NCBI GenBank assembly: GCA_035285595.1
Contig: JAYKGV010000003.1
Location: 1-64,000 of the forward strand
DNA: 64,000 bases
Reading direction: 5' to 3'
From: VGJW01 sp035285595
Lineage (GTDB): Bacteria > Cyanobacteriota > Sericytochromatia > S15B-MN24 > VGJW01
The notes under the pieces are model-generated. The model was not told the origin of the DNA. It searched no databases and saw nothing but the letters and a program-made list of their open reading frames with translations. Of this stretch, positions 34,698 through 42,121 are shown piece by piece. Each line of letters begins with the position of its first letter. Within the stretch, counting starts at the first letter, position 1. The position numbers and the translations under genes are program-made.

Positions 34698-35363
34698 CTA
34701 GGTCGTTCGAGACAGGCCGTGCCAAAGCCACCACCCTGCAGCGCCCGCCAGCACGAGCATCCACCAGGGTGAACCTGGACGAGGCTCATGCCTCGGGCTC
34801 GGGGCGGCCTGCATCTCCATGGGATCGAGGGTCGGAATCTCGCCGGGAAGATGGGGGCCCAGAAGGCCCTCCCCTACCCAGGTGACCAAACCTGCCCTCG
34901 ACGTCGCAGGCTCGGCCATGGGGTCGATCACGAGAGCGACTTGGAACGGCAAGGGAAATTTCCGTGCGTGGACCTCGCGGTCGGGTGCCGAGAGAAAGAC
35001 CCCATGGCCGGGGTGGGTATGGCACCAGCCCACGACATGCACGGCTTCCGGGCGAGCCCTCACCTCATCCATCGACCAGGTCCGATGGTGGTGATGCATC
35101 TTGAGGAAGGCCTCGGCAGGAAAGGTGAAAGATGCACCATCCCCTTCACCACTCACCTCCTCCAGTCGCTCGATGACGATGGACCAGCCCGTAGGGGCGT
35201 GCCTTGCCCTGCCGAGCAGAAATGCGCCGTGCTCGCGTCCTTCCCGGGCCGATCGCACCGCAAATTCGCAGAGGACCTGCCCGAGGCCTGCGGCCAGGTA
35301 CACTTCGGGAGCACCCTCGGCCAGACCCGGCCAACGGATGTGGGGCGACGGTCCCCGGCTCAC
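34698..35363 (-). CDS. JAB/JAMM-family isopeptidase with C-terminal membrane anchor
   Basis: 221 residues from a GTG overlapping the E2 stop (GTGA). A complete JAMM zinc-protease motif is visible: Glu44 in REHGAFLLGRA, and H115-T-H117-P-G-H-G-V-F-L-S125-A-P-D128. This is the family of Rpn11/CSN5 deubiquitinases and bacterial Ubl-processing enzymes. After a Pro-rich linker (185-198) comes a C-terminal hydrophobic segment (about 199-217, WWMLVLAGAAGWWLWHGL) followed by SRTT, a tail anchor that would place the peptidase on the cytoplasmic face of the membrane. Expected job: remove or mature the Ubl encoded two genes upstream. Tail-anchored JAMM enzymes are unusual. Confidence 0.9.
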   Translation of the reverse strand: MSRGPSPHIRWPGLAEGAPEVYLAAGLGQVLCEFAVRSAREGREHGAFLLGRARHAPTGWSIVIERLEEVSGEGDGASFTFPAEAFLKMHHHHRTWSMDEVRARPEAVHVVGWCHTHPGHGVFLSAPDREVHARKFPLPFQVALVIDPMAEPATSRAGLVTWVGEGLLGPHLPGEIPTLDPMEMQAAPSPRHEPRPGSPWWMLVLAGAAGWWLWHGLSRTT

Positions 35364-35995
35364 GTGGGGATCCTGCGCGACAAGGGAAAGAGCTCCGGCA
35401 TCTCGTGCATGGTGTCGCGATACCAGCGCAAGGCCGCCTTGTTCAGGGCGTGGGCTTCGTCGGGATGCACGGCGCCCCGATCGGCGAAGGCCGTCATGGT
35501 GAACAGGCGGCGGACCAGGTCGGCCAGGCTGCGGTCGGGCTGTGCCCACGCCTGCTTGTCGCCGTAACACACGAGGCCGTTGTCCCAGCGGATGTTCGGA
35601 TGCCAGACCCGGTCCACGAAGTAAACTTCGGGGCTTGTCGGCCGATTCGGGTCGGTGGGCAGGAACAAGCGCAACCTCAAGGGGGGCTGCGCCGGATCTT
35701 CGAGCGGTTCGGCGAAGACAGGTTCCCAATCCAGCGGGTCGGGGTCGAGGGTCCGGACGAAGGCTTCAGCATCCGAACCAAAATCGCGCTTGAGCGAACG
35801 TCCCCTGACCTCCATGTCCACGATGGCCACGGTTCTCAGCGCCAATTCGATCCGAACCGGCCCCACGCGCGTCGTGGGGTCCAGCCAGTCCGTGGCCGAC
35901 ACCTCCATGAGGGGAGGGGAGCCTGCGTGGGCGTGGGCAAGGTTCTGCAGGCTTTCCCATTGTCGGGACAGATGCTCCTGAAGGAGCCCCGTCAT
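35360..35995 (-). CDS. E2-like ubiquitin-conjugating enzyme (UBC fold)
   Basis: 211 residues, ATG overlapping the Ubl stop (ATGA). The UBC signature is strikingly complete: a beta strand pair RLRLFLPTDPNRPTSPEVYF, then WHPNIRWDNGLVCYGDKQAW with H132-P133-N134 and catalytic Cys143, eight residues after the Asn, and Trp150, then the post-catalytic helix SLADLVRRLFTMTAF. Eukaryotic E2s have the same HPN-to-Cys layout. The first 60 residues form an N-terminal extension; the C-terminal helix is NKAALRWYRDTMHEM. It should carry the Ubl as a thioester. It sits between the Ubl and JAMM genes. Confidence 0.92.
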   Translation of the reverse strand: MTGLLQEHLSRQWESLQNLAHAHAGSPPLMEVSATDWLDPTTRVGPVRIELALRTVAIVDMEVRGRSLKRDFGSDAEAFVRTLDPDPLDWEPVFAEPLEDPAQPPLRLRLFLPTDPNRPTSPEVYFVDRVWHPNIRWDNGLVCYGDKQAWAQPDRSLADLVRRLFTMTAFADRGAVHPDEAHALNKAALRWYRDTMHEMPELFPLSRRIPT

Positions 35996-36264
35996 GCGAC
36001 GGTTCCCGGGCTGGCCATCGCGAGGGTCCCTCCTTCGGGAACCCTGACCTCGAGGAGATCCTCGTCGTCCAGCAGTTCCCCTTGGTAGGCCATGAGATAG
36101 GGCCTCGGTTCTCCGCGAAGGTCAAGCCGCGGCAATCCCCACTGGGTCACGAGCGCGGCCTTGAGGTCCCGGACCGTCGTGCCGGCGGCCACGTCATAGG
36201 CCTTTGCCCCACGGGCTCGGTCCTTCAGGTCTTGGTCGAGCAACTCGATGATGTACTGCGGCAT
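35992..36264 (-). CDS. ubiquitin-like protein (Ubl) without terminal Gly-Gly
   Basis: 90 residues. MPQYIIELLD opens like a beta-grasp strand; AAGTTVRDLKAALVTQWGLP is the strand-helix unit found in ubiquitin and YukD/SUMO-like proteins; PYLMAYQGELLDDEDLLEVR matches the ubiquitin G-x-x-L-x-D-x-x-L turn; VPEGGTLAMASPGTVA corresponds to the last strand and tail. The chain ends in PGTVA rather than Gly-Gly. Cleavage after Gly87 by the JAMM enzyme would expose a C-terminal Gly, a processing step known for other Ubl precursors; this is a hypothesis. Alternatively it is a non-conjugated YukD-like Ubl. Located 6 bp after the RING-like gene and coupled to the E2 gene. Confidence 0.85.
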   Translation of the reverse strand: MPQYIIELLDQDLKDRARGAKAYDVAAGTTVRDLKAALVTQWGLPRLDLRGEPRPYLMAYQGELLDDEDLLEVRVPEGGTLAMASPGTVA

Positions 36265-36270
36265 GTCGTG

Positions 36271-36915
36271 TCATGTTCCCCGGGATGCCCAGATGTCCCA
36301 CAACCAAAGTCCGGCCGCCGTCGTGGCCAGGATGATCGGGCCCACGGTCCACGCGAGGTGCCGAAATCCCCCATCCGGGCCATGCCTCGCGTGGTCCATT
36401 CCGCAGTGGCTGCAGCGACCGTCGGCCATGATCCAGTGCACCCCGCACAGGACCCGCAGACACCCCGGTCGCGCGCAGGTCAGGCCAGCGGCCGTACAAC
36501 CTGCCACCGGGCATGTCCCGAGGCCGGTTTCGAACTGCCGCAGGGCGTTCACGAGGCGCTGGCCGGGCGTGGGCAGGATGCGGGCAGCTTTCCAGGTCGT
36601 GGTCAGCAGCCCGATCGTCCACCCAGCAAGGAAGCTCGAGGTGCATCCGGGGCTGTGGCTTCCGCAGGCCAGGACAAGGGTACACGCTCCTCCGGCCAGG
36701 GAAAGGCCAATTCCGGCAGGGCCAGTGGCCCACGCTTCGGGTCCGGTCCTGCGGGTGCGCCAGGTCAGGACGACGAGGGAAGCCAACAGGAGTCCCAGCA
36801 AAGGGCACAGGATCGGGAATCGGCTGGCCACAGGGGTCAGTATCCAGGTCAGGACGACTCCGGATCCCGCGACGAGACCCGTGCGCCAGACGGACCGAGT
36901 CCACAGGGCACTCAC
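36271..36915 (-). CDS. multi-pass membrane protein with RING/treble-clef-like Cys-His domain (candidate E3)
   Basis: 214 residues from a GTG overlapping the E1 stop (GTGA). Four hydrophobic segments (about 12-30, 33-51, 66-84, 95-113), a soluble domain, and a fifth segment (188-207). The soluble part (135-178) contains eight potential zinc ligands in four pairs: C135xxxxC140, C147xxxxC152, C157xxH160, C168xxC171, with H175 and H178 extra. The central GCLRVLCGVHW then GRCSHCGMDH resembles RING, B-box and AN1 cross-brace fingers. Bacterial treble-clef/RING domains have been reported beside Ub-like operons. A membrane E3 ligase is therefore a reasonable hypothesis; a plain zinc-binding structural domain is the alternative. 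Confidence 0.75.
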   Translation of the reverse strand: MSALWTRSVWRTGLVAGSGVVLTWILTPVASRFPILCPLLGLLLASLVVLTWRTRRTGPEAWATGPAGIGLSLAGGACTLVLACGSHSPGCTSSFLAGWTIGLLTTTWKAARILPTPGQRLVNALRQFETGLGTCPVAGCTAAGLTCARPGCLRVLCGVHWIMADGRCSHCGMDHARHGPDGGFRHLAWTVGPIILATTAAGLWLWDIWASRGT

Positions 36916-38057
36916 GTCAGCACCGGCCACGTCAGCAGCTGTCGTTCTGTCGGCGTGACCCAGCTCAGTCCGGTACCGGGCCACATCTCGAGCTGGCGCG
37001 GGGTCATGGTCGCGACCGGATGATCGGCGGTCACGAACCGCAGGGTCTGCCCCAGCGGGTCAGGCTGGCCGCAGGCAGGACAAGGCGCGGGCAGGGTCGG
37101 GGTCCAGCGCCAGGCCAAGTTGGTTCGCCCGCAGGCTGGGCAACCGGGATGCTGCACCAAAGCTCCTTCTGGCACGAGGCCGCCGTCGGAACCCAGCAGG
37201 TCGCAAAGCTCCGCCAGGGGACGATCCGCGACAGGGGTCTCCAGCCGGATGATCCGGGTCGGCTGATGCCACGGGCATCCCGACCGGGCTCCGGGGCGTC
37301 GGAGCAGGTGAGCTTCGTGGGCGCGGGTGTTCCAATGCATGTAGCCGCCCCACGCCGGCGGTGTACCGAGGGGCGGCAGGTGACGCAGGCTGTGCAGCAC
37401 GGCCAAGGCTTCCTGAACCATCAGACCACCCAGGATGGAGGCCGCCATCGGTGTCGAGGGGATGCCGCCCTCCTCCTCGGCTTGCTGCTGCTCTCGGGCA
37501 CAGCCTCCGCGCGGCAGGGTTGCCGCAAGCACTTCATCGCCGATGCCCACAGGGAGATGACATTCGAGACAAGGGCCTTCGCCGGCGGGATGTACCGCAA
37601 GCGTCACCTTGAAGACATCGGCGGCTCCACCCAGCCCCCCCTGGATCCAGGGCCGACCGGCCGCACGGCAGGCACGACCCAGCATCACCTGGGCGGCAAG
37701 GCTGTCGAGGCAGCCCAGAACCACATCCGCCGAGGCCACGAGCGAGGGGGACAGCGAGGCCACGTCAAGGTGCAGCGGCAGCAGTCGCAGGTCCGGTTCC
37801 AGCTCGCACAGGCGTTCTGCCGCAGCCACAACTTTCGGGCGTCCCACGTCCGAGGAGCGGAACAGGACCGAGCGGGTCAGGTTATGGAGTGTGACCTGGT
37901 CACGGTCCACCAGAATGATGCGGCCGATGCCCAGTAACGCGAGGTTCTTCAGGACTTCGTTCCCGACGGCTCCTACGCCGGCTACGAGGAAGACGGCTCC
38001 GCGAACCGCCTCGCGGTCCCACCAGGGAAGGGCCTCGAGCCTCTGATAGCGATTCAT
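36912..38057 (-). CDS. E1-like (ThiF/MoeB/UBA-type) activating enzyme
   Basis: 381 residues from the ATG at 38057, which overlaps the FHA-VWA stop (ATGA). Adenylation-domain motifs are all present: G27-V-G29-A-V-G32, D51-R-D53-Q-V-T-L-H-N59-L-T-R62, Lys75 and D118 in GCLDSLAAQ. Cysteines C163 and C166 (PCLEC) with C306/C309 or C326/C329 (CPACG twice) can bind zinc, and C186 (RGGCA) lies where ThiF has its thioester Cys. The C-terminal 80 residues with two zinc-ribbon knuckles are not part of MoeB or ThiF. The position beside Ubl, E2 and JAMM genes points to Ubl activation rather than thiamine or molybdopterin synthesis. Confidence 0.92.
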   Translation of the reverse strand: MNRYQRLEALPWWDREAVRGAVFLVAGVGAVGNEVLKNLALLGIGRIILVDRDQVTLHNLTRSVLFRSSDVGRPKVVAAAERLCELEPDLRLLPLHLDVASLSPSLVASADVVLGCLDSLAAQVMLGRACRAAGRPWIQGGLGGAADVFKVTLAVHPAGEGPCLECHLPVGIGDEVLAATLPRGGCAREQQQAEEEGGIPSTPMAASILGGLMVQEALAVLHSLRHLPPLGTPPAWGGYMHWNTRAHEAHLLRRPGARSGCPWHQPTRIIRLETPVADRPLAELCDLLGSDGGLVPEGALVQHPGCPACGRTNLAWRWTPTLPAPCPACGQPDPLGQTLRFVTADHPVATMTPRQLEMWPGTGLSWVTPTERQLLTWPVLT

Positions 38058-40222
38058 GGGCCAGCTCCTTCCTGATCGCACGACCACAAGGAGAGGGCTT
38101 CTTCGCGCATCGGCGGGGGGGGCTTGGTGGGGGCCAGCCCTTGTGTGACGCGTCGCCATGCCCCGGGCAGCGTCGCACCCGTGAGCCCCAGAGCCAAGGC
38201 GAAAGGCAACCAGACCATGAGGCGGCCCGGAAATGAACCGGGCAGTGGCGGGACCAAGCCACCGCTGAGGTAACCGGTGCCCGTGGCTCCCGCCCGGACC
38301 AGCGTGACGCTCAGCTCATGGGTGTAGGGATCAGGATCGCGTCGACCCAAGCCGAGCTCGAGGCCATAGCTGCCACGTATGGCCCGAAGGATGCGGTCAT
38401 ACGCCATGGCGAGGCTCTCGGCGCGTGGGGCCAATTGATAGAGGCCACCGCCTCGGGCGGCGAGGTCCCGCAAGCCCGCGGCATCCACGCCCTGCTTTCC
38501 GTTGCGCGGTGCCCCGGGATCCCCGTAGGCAATCGCGTGCAGAGGACAGCCCAAGGCCTGTGCCTTGCGGACGAGTGCATCTTGCGAAGGTGCCCCCGGC
38601 ACGTTGTGCACACCATCGGTAAGGACCACCAGCGCGAGCCGACTTTCCGGATCTTCCCGTCGATGCTGTCCCAGTGCCTCCAGTGCTCGGTCTACGGCAC
38701 CCCTCAGGTTGGTGGTGCCCGCTCCCCAACGATCGGGGGCAATGCCCCCGATGCTCCTTTCAAGACGTTCGCGGGCGCTGGTGGCCGGTTCCACGTCGAC
38801 CCGTCGGTCGAAGGAAGCCACGAGAACCTTGTCCGTGGGGCCGAGGCTGCGGACAAAGGACAACGCGGCTTCCCGGACGGCTTGCATGCGGGAGGGGCTG
38901 CCGGGTCCGCCCGAGGGGGAGAGCATGCTGCCGGAGCGATCGACCACGAGAGCCACGCAGATGGGCTGGTGAGATTCCCGGCCGCGCCCTGCCGCCAGCA
39001 CCGGGACCTCCCGCCCGTCGATCCGGACGCGAAAATCCAGAGCATCCAGACCTTCCACCGGCGAATCCCCGCGCAACACGAGCACGTGGGTGCGTGCGCG
39101 CCACCGTCCCGCCTCATCGCGCTGCGGCTGAACCCGAGCATCCTGAACAACCACACGCCATGCCGCGGTGACCGCATGTGCGGCCTCCGCCTGACCCCAT
39201 GCCAGCGCGGCCGCCAAGGTCACCCCCATGAGCACGGATGCGGACGGATTCCTCCGTTGCCCCCTGTCCAGCTTGATCACGCGCTCGAGATTCACGTGCA
39301 GGTGCGTGCCCTCACCGAGTCGCAGGACGTCATCCTGCATCAACTCGGTGAAGTGCTCTTCCGGCAGCCGGCGAAAAGGCATGTCTCCCAGTTCGGCGAG
39401 CGCCGAAGGCGGGACCGGGCGCATCGAGACCTCGACGGGGGCGTGCCCAAGAGGACGGACGGCCAACCCGGTTCCGGTCCTGGTCAACTCGAGATGCCTG
39501 GCCGTGATGCCCGGATCACCGGTGAGGATCCAAGTGGCCTTGAGACTGCCCAAGGTCTCGCGTTCTCCTTGGCTGCCCACGTCGAAGGACAAGCCTAGTT
39601 GCTTGCCTAGTGGCGAGGTCAAGACGATCAGCCGAGCCTGACGCGCGAGCACGCGGGCGAGAGCCATCCCCGAACCCAGGCACATGCCCAGCGCCGCGAG
39701 CCCGAGGGTCGTGACAAGCGTGGCTCCGGCTGGGGTACCGGACAGATTGCCCGCCCAGTCCGGACCATGCTCGACGACCCAGCCCCCTGCGAGGCCGCCT
39801 GTGCCTGCACCAAGTCCGGCTGTCACGGTCCTGCGCATCGAAGCGGCCTTGAAGCCTTCCGTCAGGCCCACACCCAGACCCAACAAGCCCCAGGACAGGC
39901 CGCGCGCCCAAGGTGCGTGACCCAGCCAGCCATAGGCTGCGGTGGCCGTCAACAGCGACACTGTCCCGAAGACCAGACCGGCTGCGGCACCCCGCGCGGC
40001 GTCGAGGCCCCATCGCAGAGGCGTCCTGATCAGGGCATGATCGAGCAACAAGAGCTCGAGCACGACCAGACCGCCCCCCAGTCCCGCACCTGTCATGCCG
40101 CCCAGCAATGCCGCGCGGGTGCGTTCCGAGGTGAGCCCGAGGAGCTCAGCGGTTTCCGCGGCCACTTGCCAGCAGAAGATCACCAAGGCGCCGACCCAGA
40201 GGGCCAGTTGCCACCTTCTCAA
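38054..40222 (-). CDS. polytopic membrane protein with FHA-like and VWA domains
   Basis: 722 residues. About six N-terminal membrane segments (8-205), then an FHA-like region (about 215-325; SLKATWILTGDPGITARHLE, LTRTGTGLAVRPLG, DDVLRLGEGTHLHV) of the type that binds phospho-threonine. A seventh membrane segment follows (about 337-350, SASVLMGVTLAAALAWG), then a von Willebrand A domain (about 395-610) with complete metal-ion site: D428-R-S430-G-S432, Thr in GAGTTNLRGA and Asp in VVLTDGVHN. Another membrane segment lies near 675-695. MoxR-type AAA ATPases typically act with VWA proteins on protein complexes, and the AAA gene is translationally coupled just upstream. The VWA domain faces the other side of the membrane from the FHA if the topology is right. 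Confidence 0.85.
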   Translation of the reverse strand: MRRWQLALWVGALVIFCWQVAAETAELLGLTSERTRAALLGGMTGAGLGGGLVVLELLLLDHALIRTPLRWGLDAARGAAAGLVFGTVSLLTATAAYGWLGHAPWARGLSWGLLGLGVGLTEGFKAASMRRTVTAGLGAGTGGLAGGWVVEHGPDWAGNLSGTPAGATLVTTLGLAALGMCLGSGMALARVLARQARLIVLTSPLGKQLGLSFDVGSQGERETLGSLKATWILTGDPGITARHLELTRTGTGLAVRPLGHAPVEVSMRPVPPSALAELGDMPFRRLPEEHFTELMQDDVLRLGEGTHLHVNLERVIKLDRGQRRNPSASVLMGVTLAAALAWGQAEAAHAVTAAWRVVVQDARVQPQRDEAGRWRARTHVLVLRGDSPVEGLDALDFRVRIDGREVPVLAAGRGRESHQPICVALVVDRSGSMLSPSGGPGSPSRMQAVREAALSFVRSLGPTDKVLVASFDRRVDVEPATSARERLERSIGGIAPDRWGAGTTNLRGAVDRALEALGQHRREDPESRLALVVLTDGVHNVPGAPSQDALVRKAQALGCPLHAIAYGDPGAPRNGKQGVDAAGLRDLAARGGGLYQLAPRAESLAMAYDRILRAIRGSYGLELGLGRRDPDPYTHELSVTLVRAGATGTGYLSGGLVPPLPGSFPGRLMVWLPFALALGLTGATLPGAWRRVTQGLAPTKPPPPMREEALSLWSCDQEGAGP

Positions 40223-42099
40223 GGGCGCAGTCGGGCGAGAGCCCGCTCCAGCGGGGCGTTGCTGCCTTCGGCACGGCAGGCCGCGACCAGATCCGCCAGA
40301 TCCGGCGGCAGGCGACGCGGCAGCATGGAGTGGAAGTTGGCGGCCATCAGGGCGCGGATGGCCTGCTCTTGGTAGATGGCAGGATCGTGATTCGGCTTGT
40401 AGTCGTCCAGAGCTTCCGCCAGGCTGCGGGAGTCCAGCGTGCCCGAGGGAGCCAGCTCGGCCGCACGGCGCACGATGACCTCGAGGCCAGCGCCCGTCAA
40501 GCCGGCTGTCCGATCCGCCAGGTGGCGCAAGTCCACATCGTCGGCATAGCGAGCGTCGAGCCGCGGTGCGAGGGTACGCAGCACAGCCATCCGCTCGTCG
40601 CGGTCAGGGGCGAGGATGGGGATCACCCTGTCGAAGCGCCGTAGCATGGCCGCATCGAGAAAGTCGGGTCTGTTGGTCGCGGCGACCCAGAGCACTTGTC
40701 CGCGGTGGCGATTGTCGCCCATGAACTCCAGCAGTTTGCCGAAGATCCGTTTGTCGGTGTCTCCGCCCCCGCTCGTCGAGGGTCCGCCGCGGCTACCTAG
40801 CGCCTGATCAATCTCATCTACGAACACCAGCACGGGAGCGAGCGCGACCAGCAGGTCCAGGACCTTGGTCAGGTTGCGTTCGCTCTCCCCGATCCACATG
40901 CTTCGAATGTCCTGCAGCTTGACCATGTTGAGGCGGCTCCCATGGGCCAGGGCCTCGGCCAGGATGGTCTTGCCCGTCCCGGGGGGGCCAGCCAGGAGGA
41001 TGCCCCGGGGGACGAGGCCCAAGGCCCGCCGCACAGCCGTCCGGGATTCGGCGGTGTCCTCGGCCCGGGCATTGAGGTCGAGATAGGTCCGGATATGACC
41101 GATCTTTTCAGTGAGATAGTCCTTGACGTGCTCGAGGCCGCCAATGTCGGCGAGCCCGTGGCGGGTCTCGACGACTTGCAGCAGGCCGTGGCTTTCGAGT
41201 CGGATGATCTCCCGCTTGCGCTCCGCCACGAGATCTTCGCTTACCTGTCTCCCCGACGCAGCGGCGAGACGCAGGGTGTTCAGGATGTCCCGGAGCGAGA
41301 AACCCACCGTGTGGCCGGCCAAATCCCCTGGTCCGAAGTCCGGTGCCCATTCCAGCCGCGCGAAATGTGGATCCGCGAGGACGTGATCGAGGTAGGCCGT
41401 GCGGAGAGCGGCCTCCGGCAGGGGCACCTGCAGTGAAACCGTGCCGCTGTTGGCCCCGTGGACCGCCGGGGCGACCTGGCCGTGCTCGGCGGCCAACATG
41501 ATGACGAGGTGGCCGTGCTCGGCGATCTCGGCATCGAGCGCCCATCGCTGCAAGGTCTCGATGGCGATCCACTGGTCCCGGCCACGAGCCTCTGCTGGCG
41601 CCAGCTTGTCCACATGGTCCAGCAGGATGCATATGCGTCGTTGTCCTTGGCGCAGCGCTCTCTCAAGCGCCGGCAAGGCCTCCTCGGCAGCTTGGAGGCC
41701 GCTGCGCCGACCCGCGGCCTGAAGCCGCTGAAACTCCTGGTCGCCGGAGCCTCTTGCGCCGGACACCTCCCCGGCCGTCTCCTCACGAAAGCCGAGCAGC
41801 TTCGCAAGGCGGGGATCCTGACTCAGCGACTGGGCTTGGGCACGGTCGACACCTGGAAAGTCCAGTCCGCGAGAAAGGCTGAAGGTGACGATCAGGAATC
41901 GGTCTGCGAGCCGCTGGATGAGCAGATCCCGCACGGTCATGATCCGACTTGCCACGAGCACGTGGTCCTGCACGTTGAAGTGCAGCAGGAACTGATGGGC
42001 GGCCTTGGCACGGTAGTGATCGCTAAGGGCCCTGAACCATCCCGGCAGGTTCGAGGACACCGGGGTGGGTTCCTGACTGGCGACGTCTGCTTGCGACAT
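40219..42099 (-). CDS. double-AAA ATPase, first module degenerate (Ycf46/Cdc48-like)
   Basis: 626 residues. The first AAA module (about 30-290) has a Walker-B-like ICILLDHVD (156-164) but no recognisable P-loop. The second (about 312-580) is intact: GPPGTGKT (371-378), VLVFVDEID (423-431), sensor-1 Asn476 (VAATNRPDF) and arginine finger RR(487-488)FD. The linker ADIGGLEHVKDYL resembles FtsH/Cdc48/Ycf46 proteins. A Cdc48-like unfoldase beside a Ubl pathway suggests unfolding or extraction of tagged proteins. The gene has no Shine-Dalgarno; TGATCGATCA overlaps its ATG, 22 bp after the TerC stop. It is coupled to the FHA-VWA gene. Confidence 0.9.
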   Translation of the reverse strand: MSQADVASQEPTPVSSNLPGWFRALSDHYRAKAAHQFLLHFNVQDHVLVASRIMTVRDLLIQRLADRFLIVTFSLSRGLDFPGVDRAQAQSLSQDPRLAKLLGFREETAGEVSGARGSGDQEFQRLQAAGRRSGLQAAEEALPALERALRQGQRRICILLDHVDKLAPAEARGRDQWIAIETLQRWALDAEIAEHGHLVIMLAAEHGQVAPAVHGANSGTVSLQVPLPEAALRTAYLDHVLADPHFARLEWAPDFGPGDLAGHTVGFSLRDILNTLRLAAASGRQVSEDLVAERKREIIRLESHGLLQVVETRHGLADIGGLEHVKDYLTEKIGHIRTYLDLNARAEDTAESRTAVRRALGLVPRGILLAGPPGTGKTILAEALAHGSRLNMVKLQDIRSMWIGESERNLTKVLDLLVALAPVLVFVDEIDQALGSRGGPSTSGGGDTDKRIFGKLLEFMGDNRHRGQVLWVAATNRPDFLDAAMLRRFDRVIPILAPDRDERMAVLRTLAPRLDARYADDVDLRHLADRTAGLTGAGLEVIVRRAAELAPSGTLDSRSLAEALDDYKPNHDPAIYQEQAIRALMAANFHSMLPRRLPPDLADLVAACRAEGSNAPLERALARLRP

Positions 42100-42121
42100 G
42101 ATCGATCAGTTGCCAGTTTGT

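Larger units (their letters stand above)
32500..42099 (-). other. ubiquitin-like conjugation operon (AAA, FHA-VWA, E1, RING-like, Ubl, E2, JAMM and accessory genes)
   Basis: Ten minus-strand genes read from 42099 to 32500. Six junctions are 4-base overlaps: ATGA at 40219, 38054 and 35992, GTGA at 36912, 35360 and 34374. Two more gaps are 6 and 15 bases; only the M48 gene is set off, by 87 bp. The order is AAA ATPase, FHA-VWA membrane protein, E1, RING-like membrane protein, Ubl, E2, JAMM, coiled coil, DUF2997-like protein, M48 peptidase. The TerC gene lies 22 bp upstream and may share the transcript. Family knowledge: E1, E2, Ubl and JAMM together define bacterial ubiquitin-like pathways. The membrane emphasis and ATPase partners are seen here; the cellular role is inference. 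Confidence 0.85.

Noticed and set aside
33427..34764. Longer 445-residue version of the DUF2997-like protein
   Set aside because: The first 129 residues are out-of-frame translation of the coiled-coil gene; a GTGA overlap gives the proper start.
35992..36264. Ubl as a type VII secretion YukD/EsaB protein
   Set aside because: No WXG100, EssC or other ESX gene is nearby; E1, E2 and JAMM genes are adjacent. The absence of Gly-Gly keeps a YukD-like mode possible, so this is only a provisional rejection.
36912..38057. The E1-like gene as a thiamine or molybdopterin ThiF/MoeB enzyme
   Set aside because: No thi or moa genes nearby; E2, Ubl and JAMM genes are coupled to it, and it has extra C-terminal zinc knuckles.
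34698..38057. A CBASS operon using Cap2/Cap3 (E1-E2 and JAB)
   Set aside because: No CD-NTase or effector gene is present and E1 and E2 are separate proteins here, with a free Ubl.
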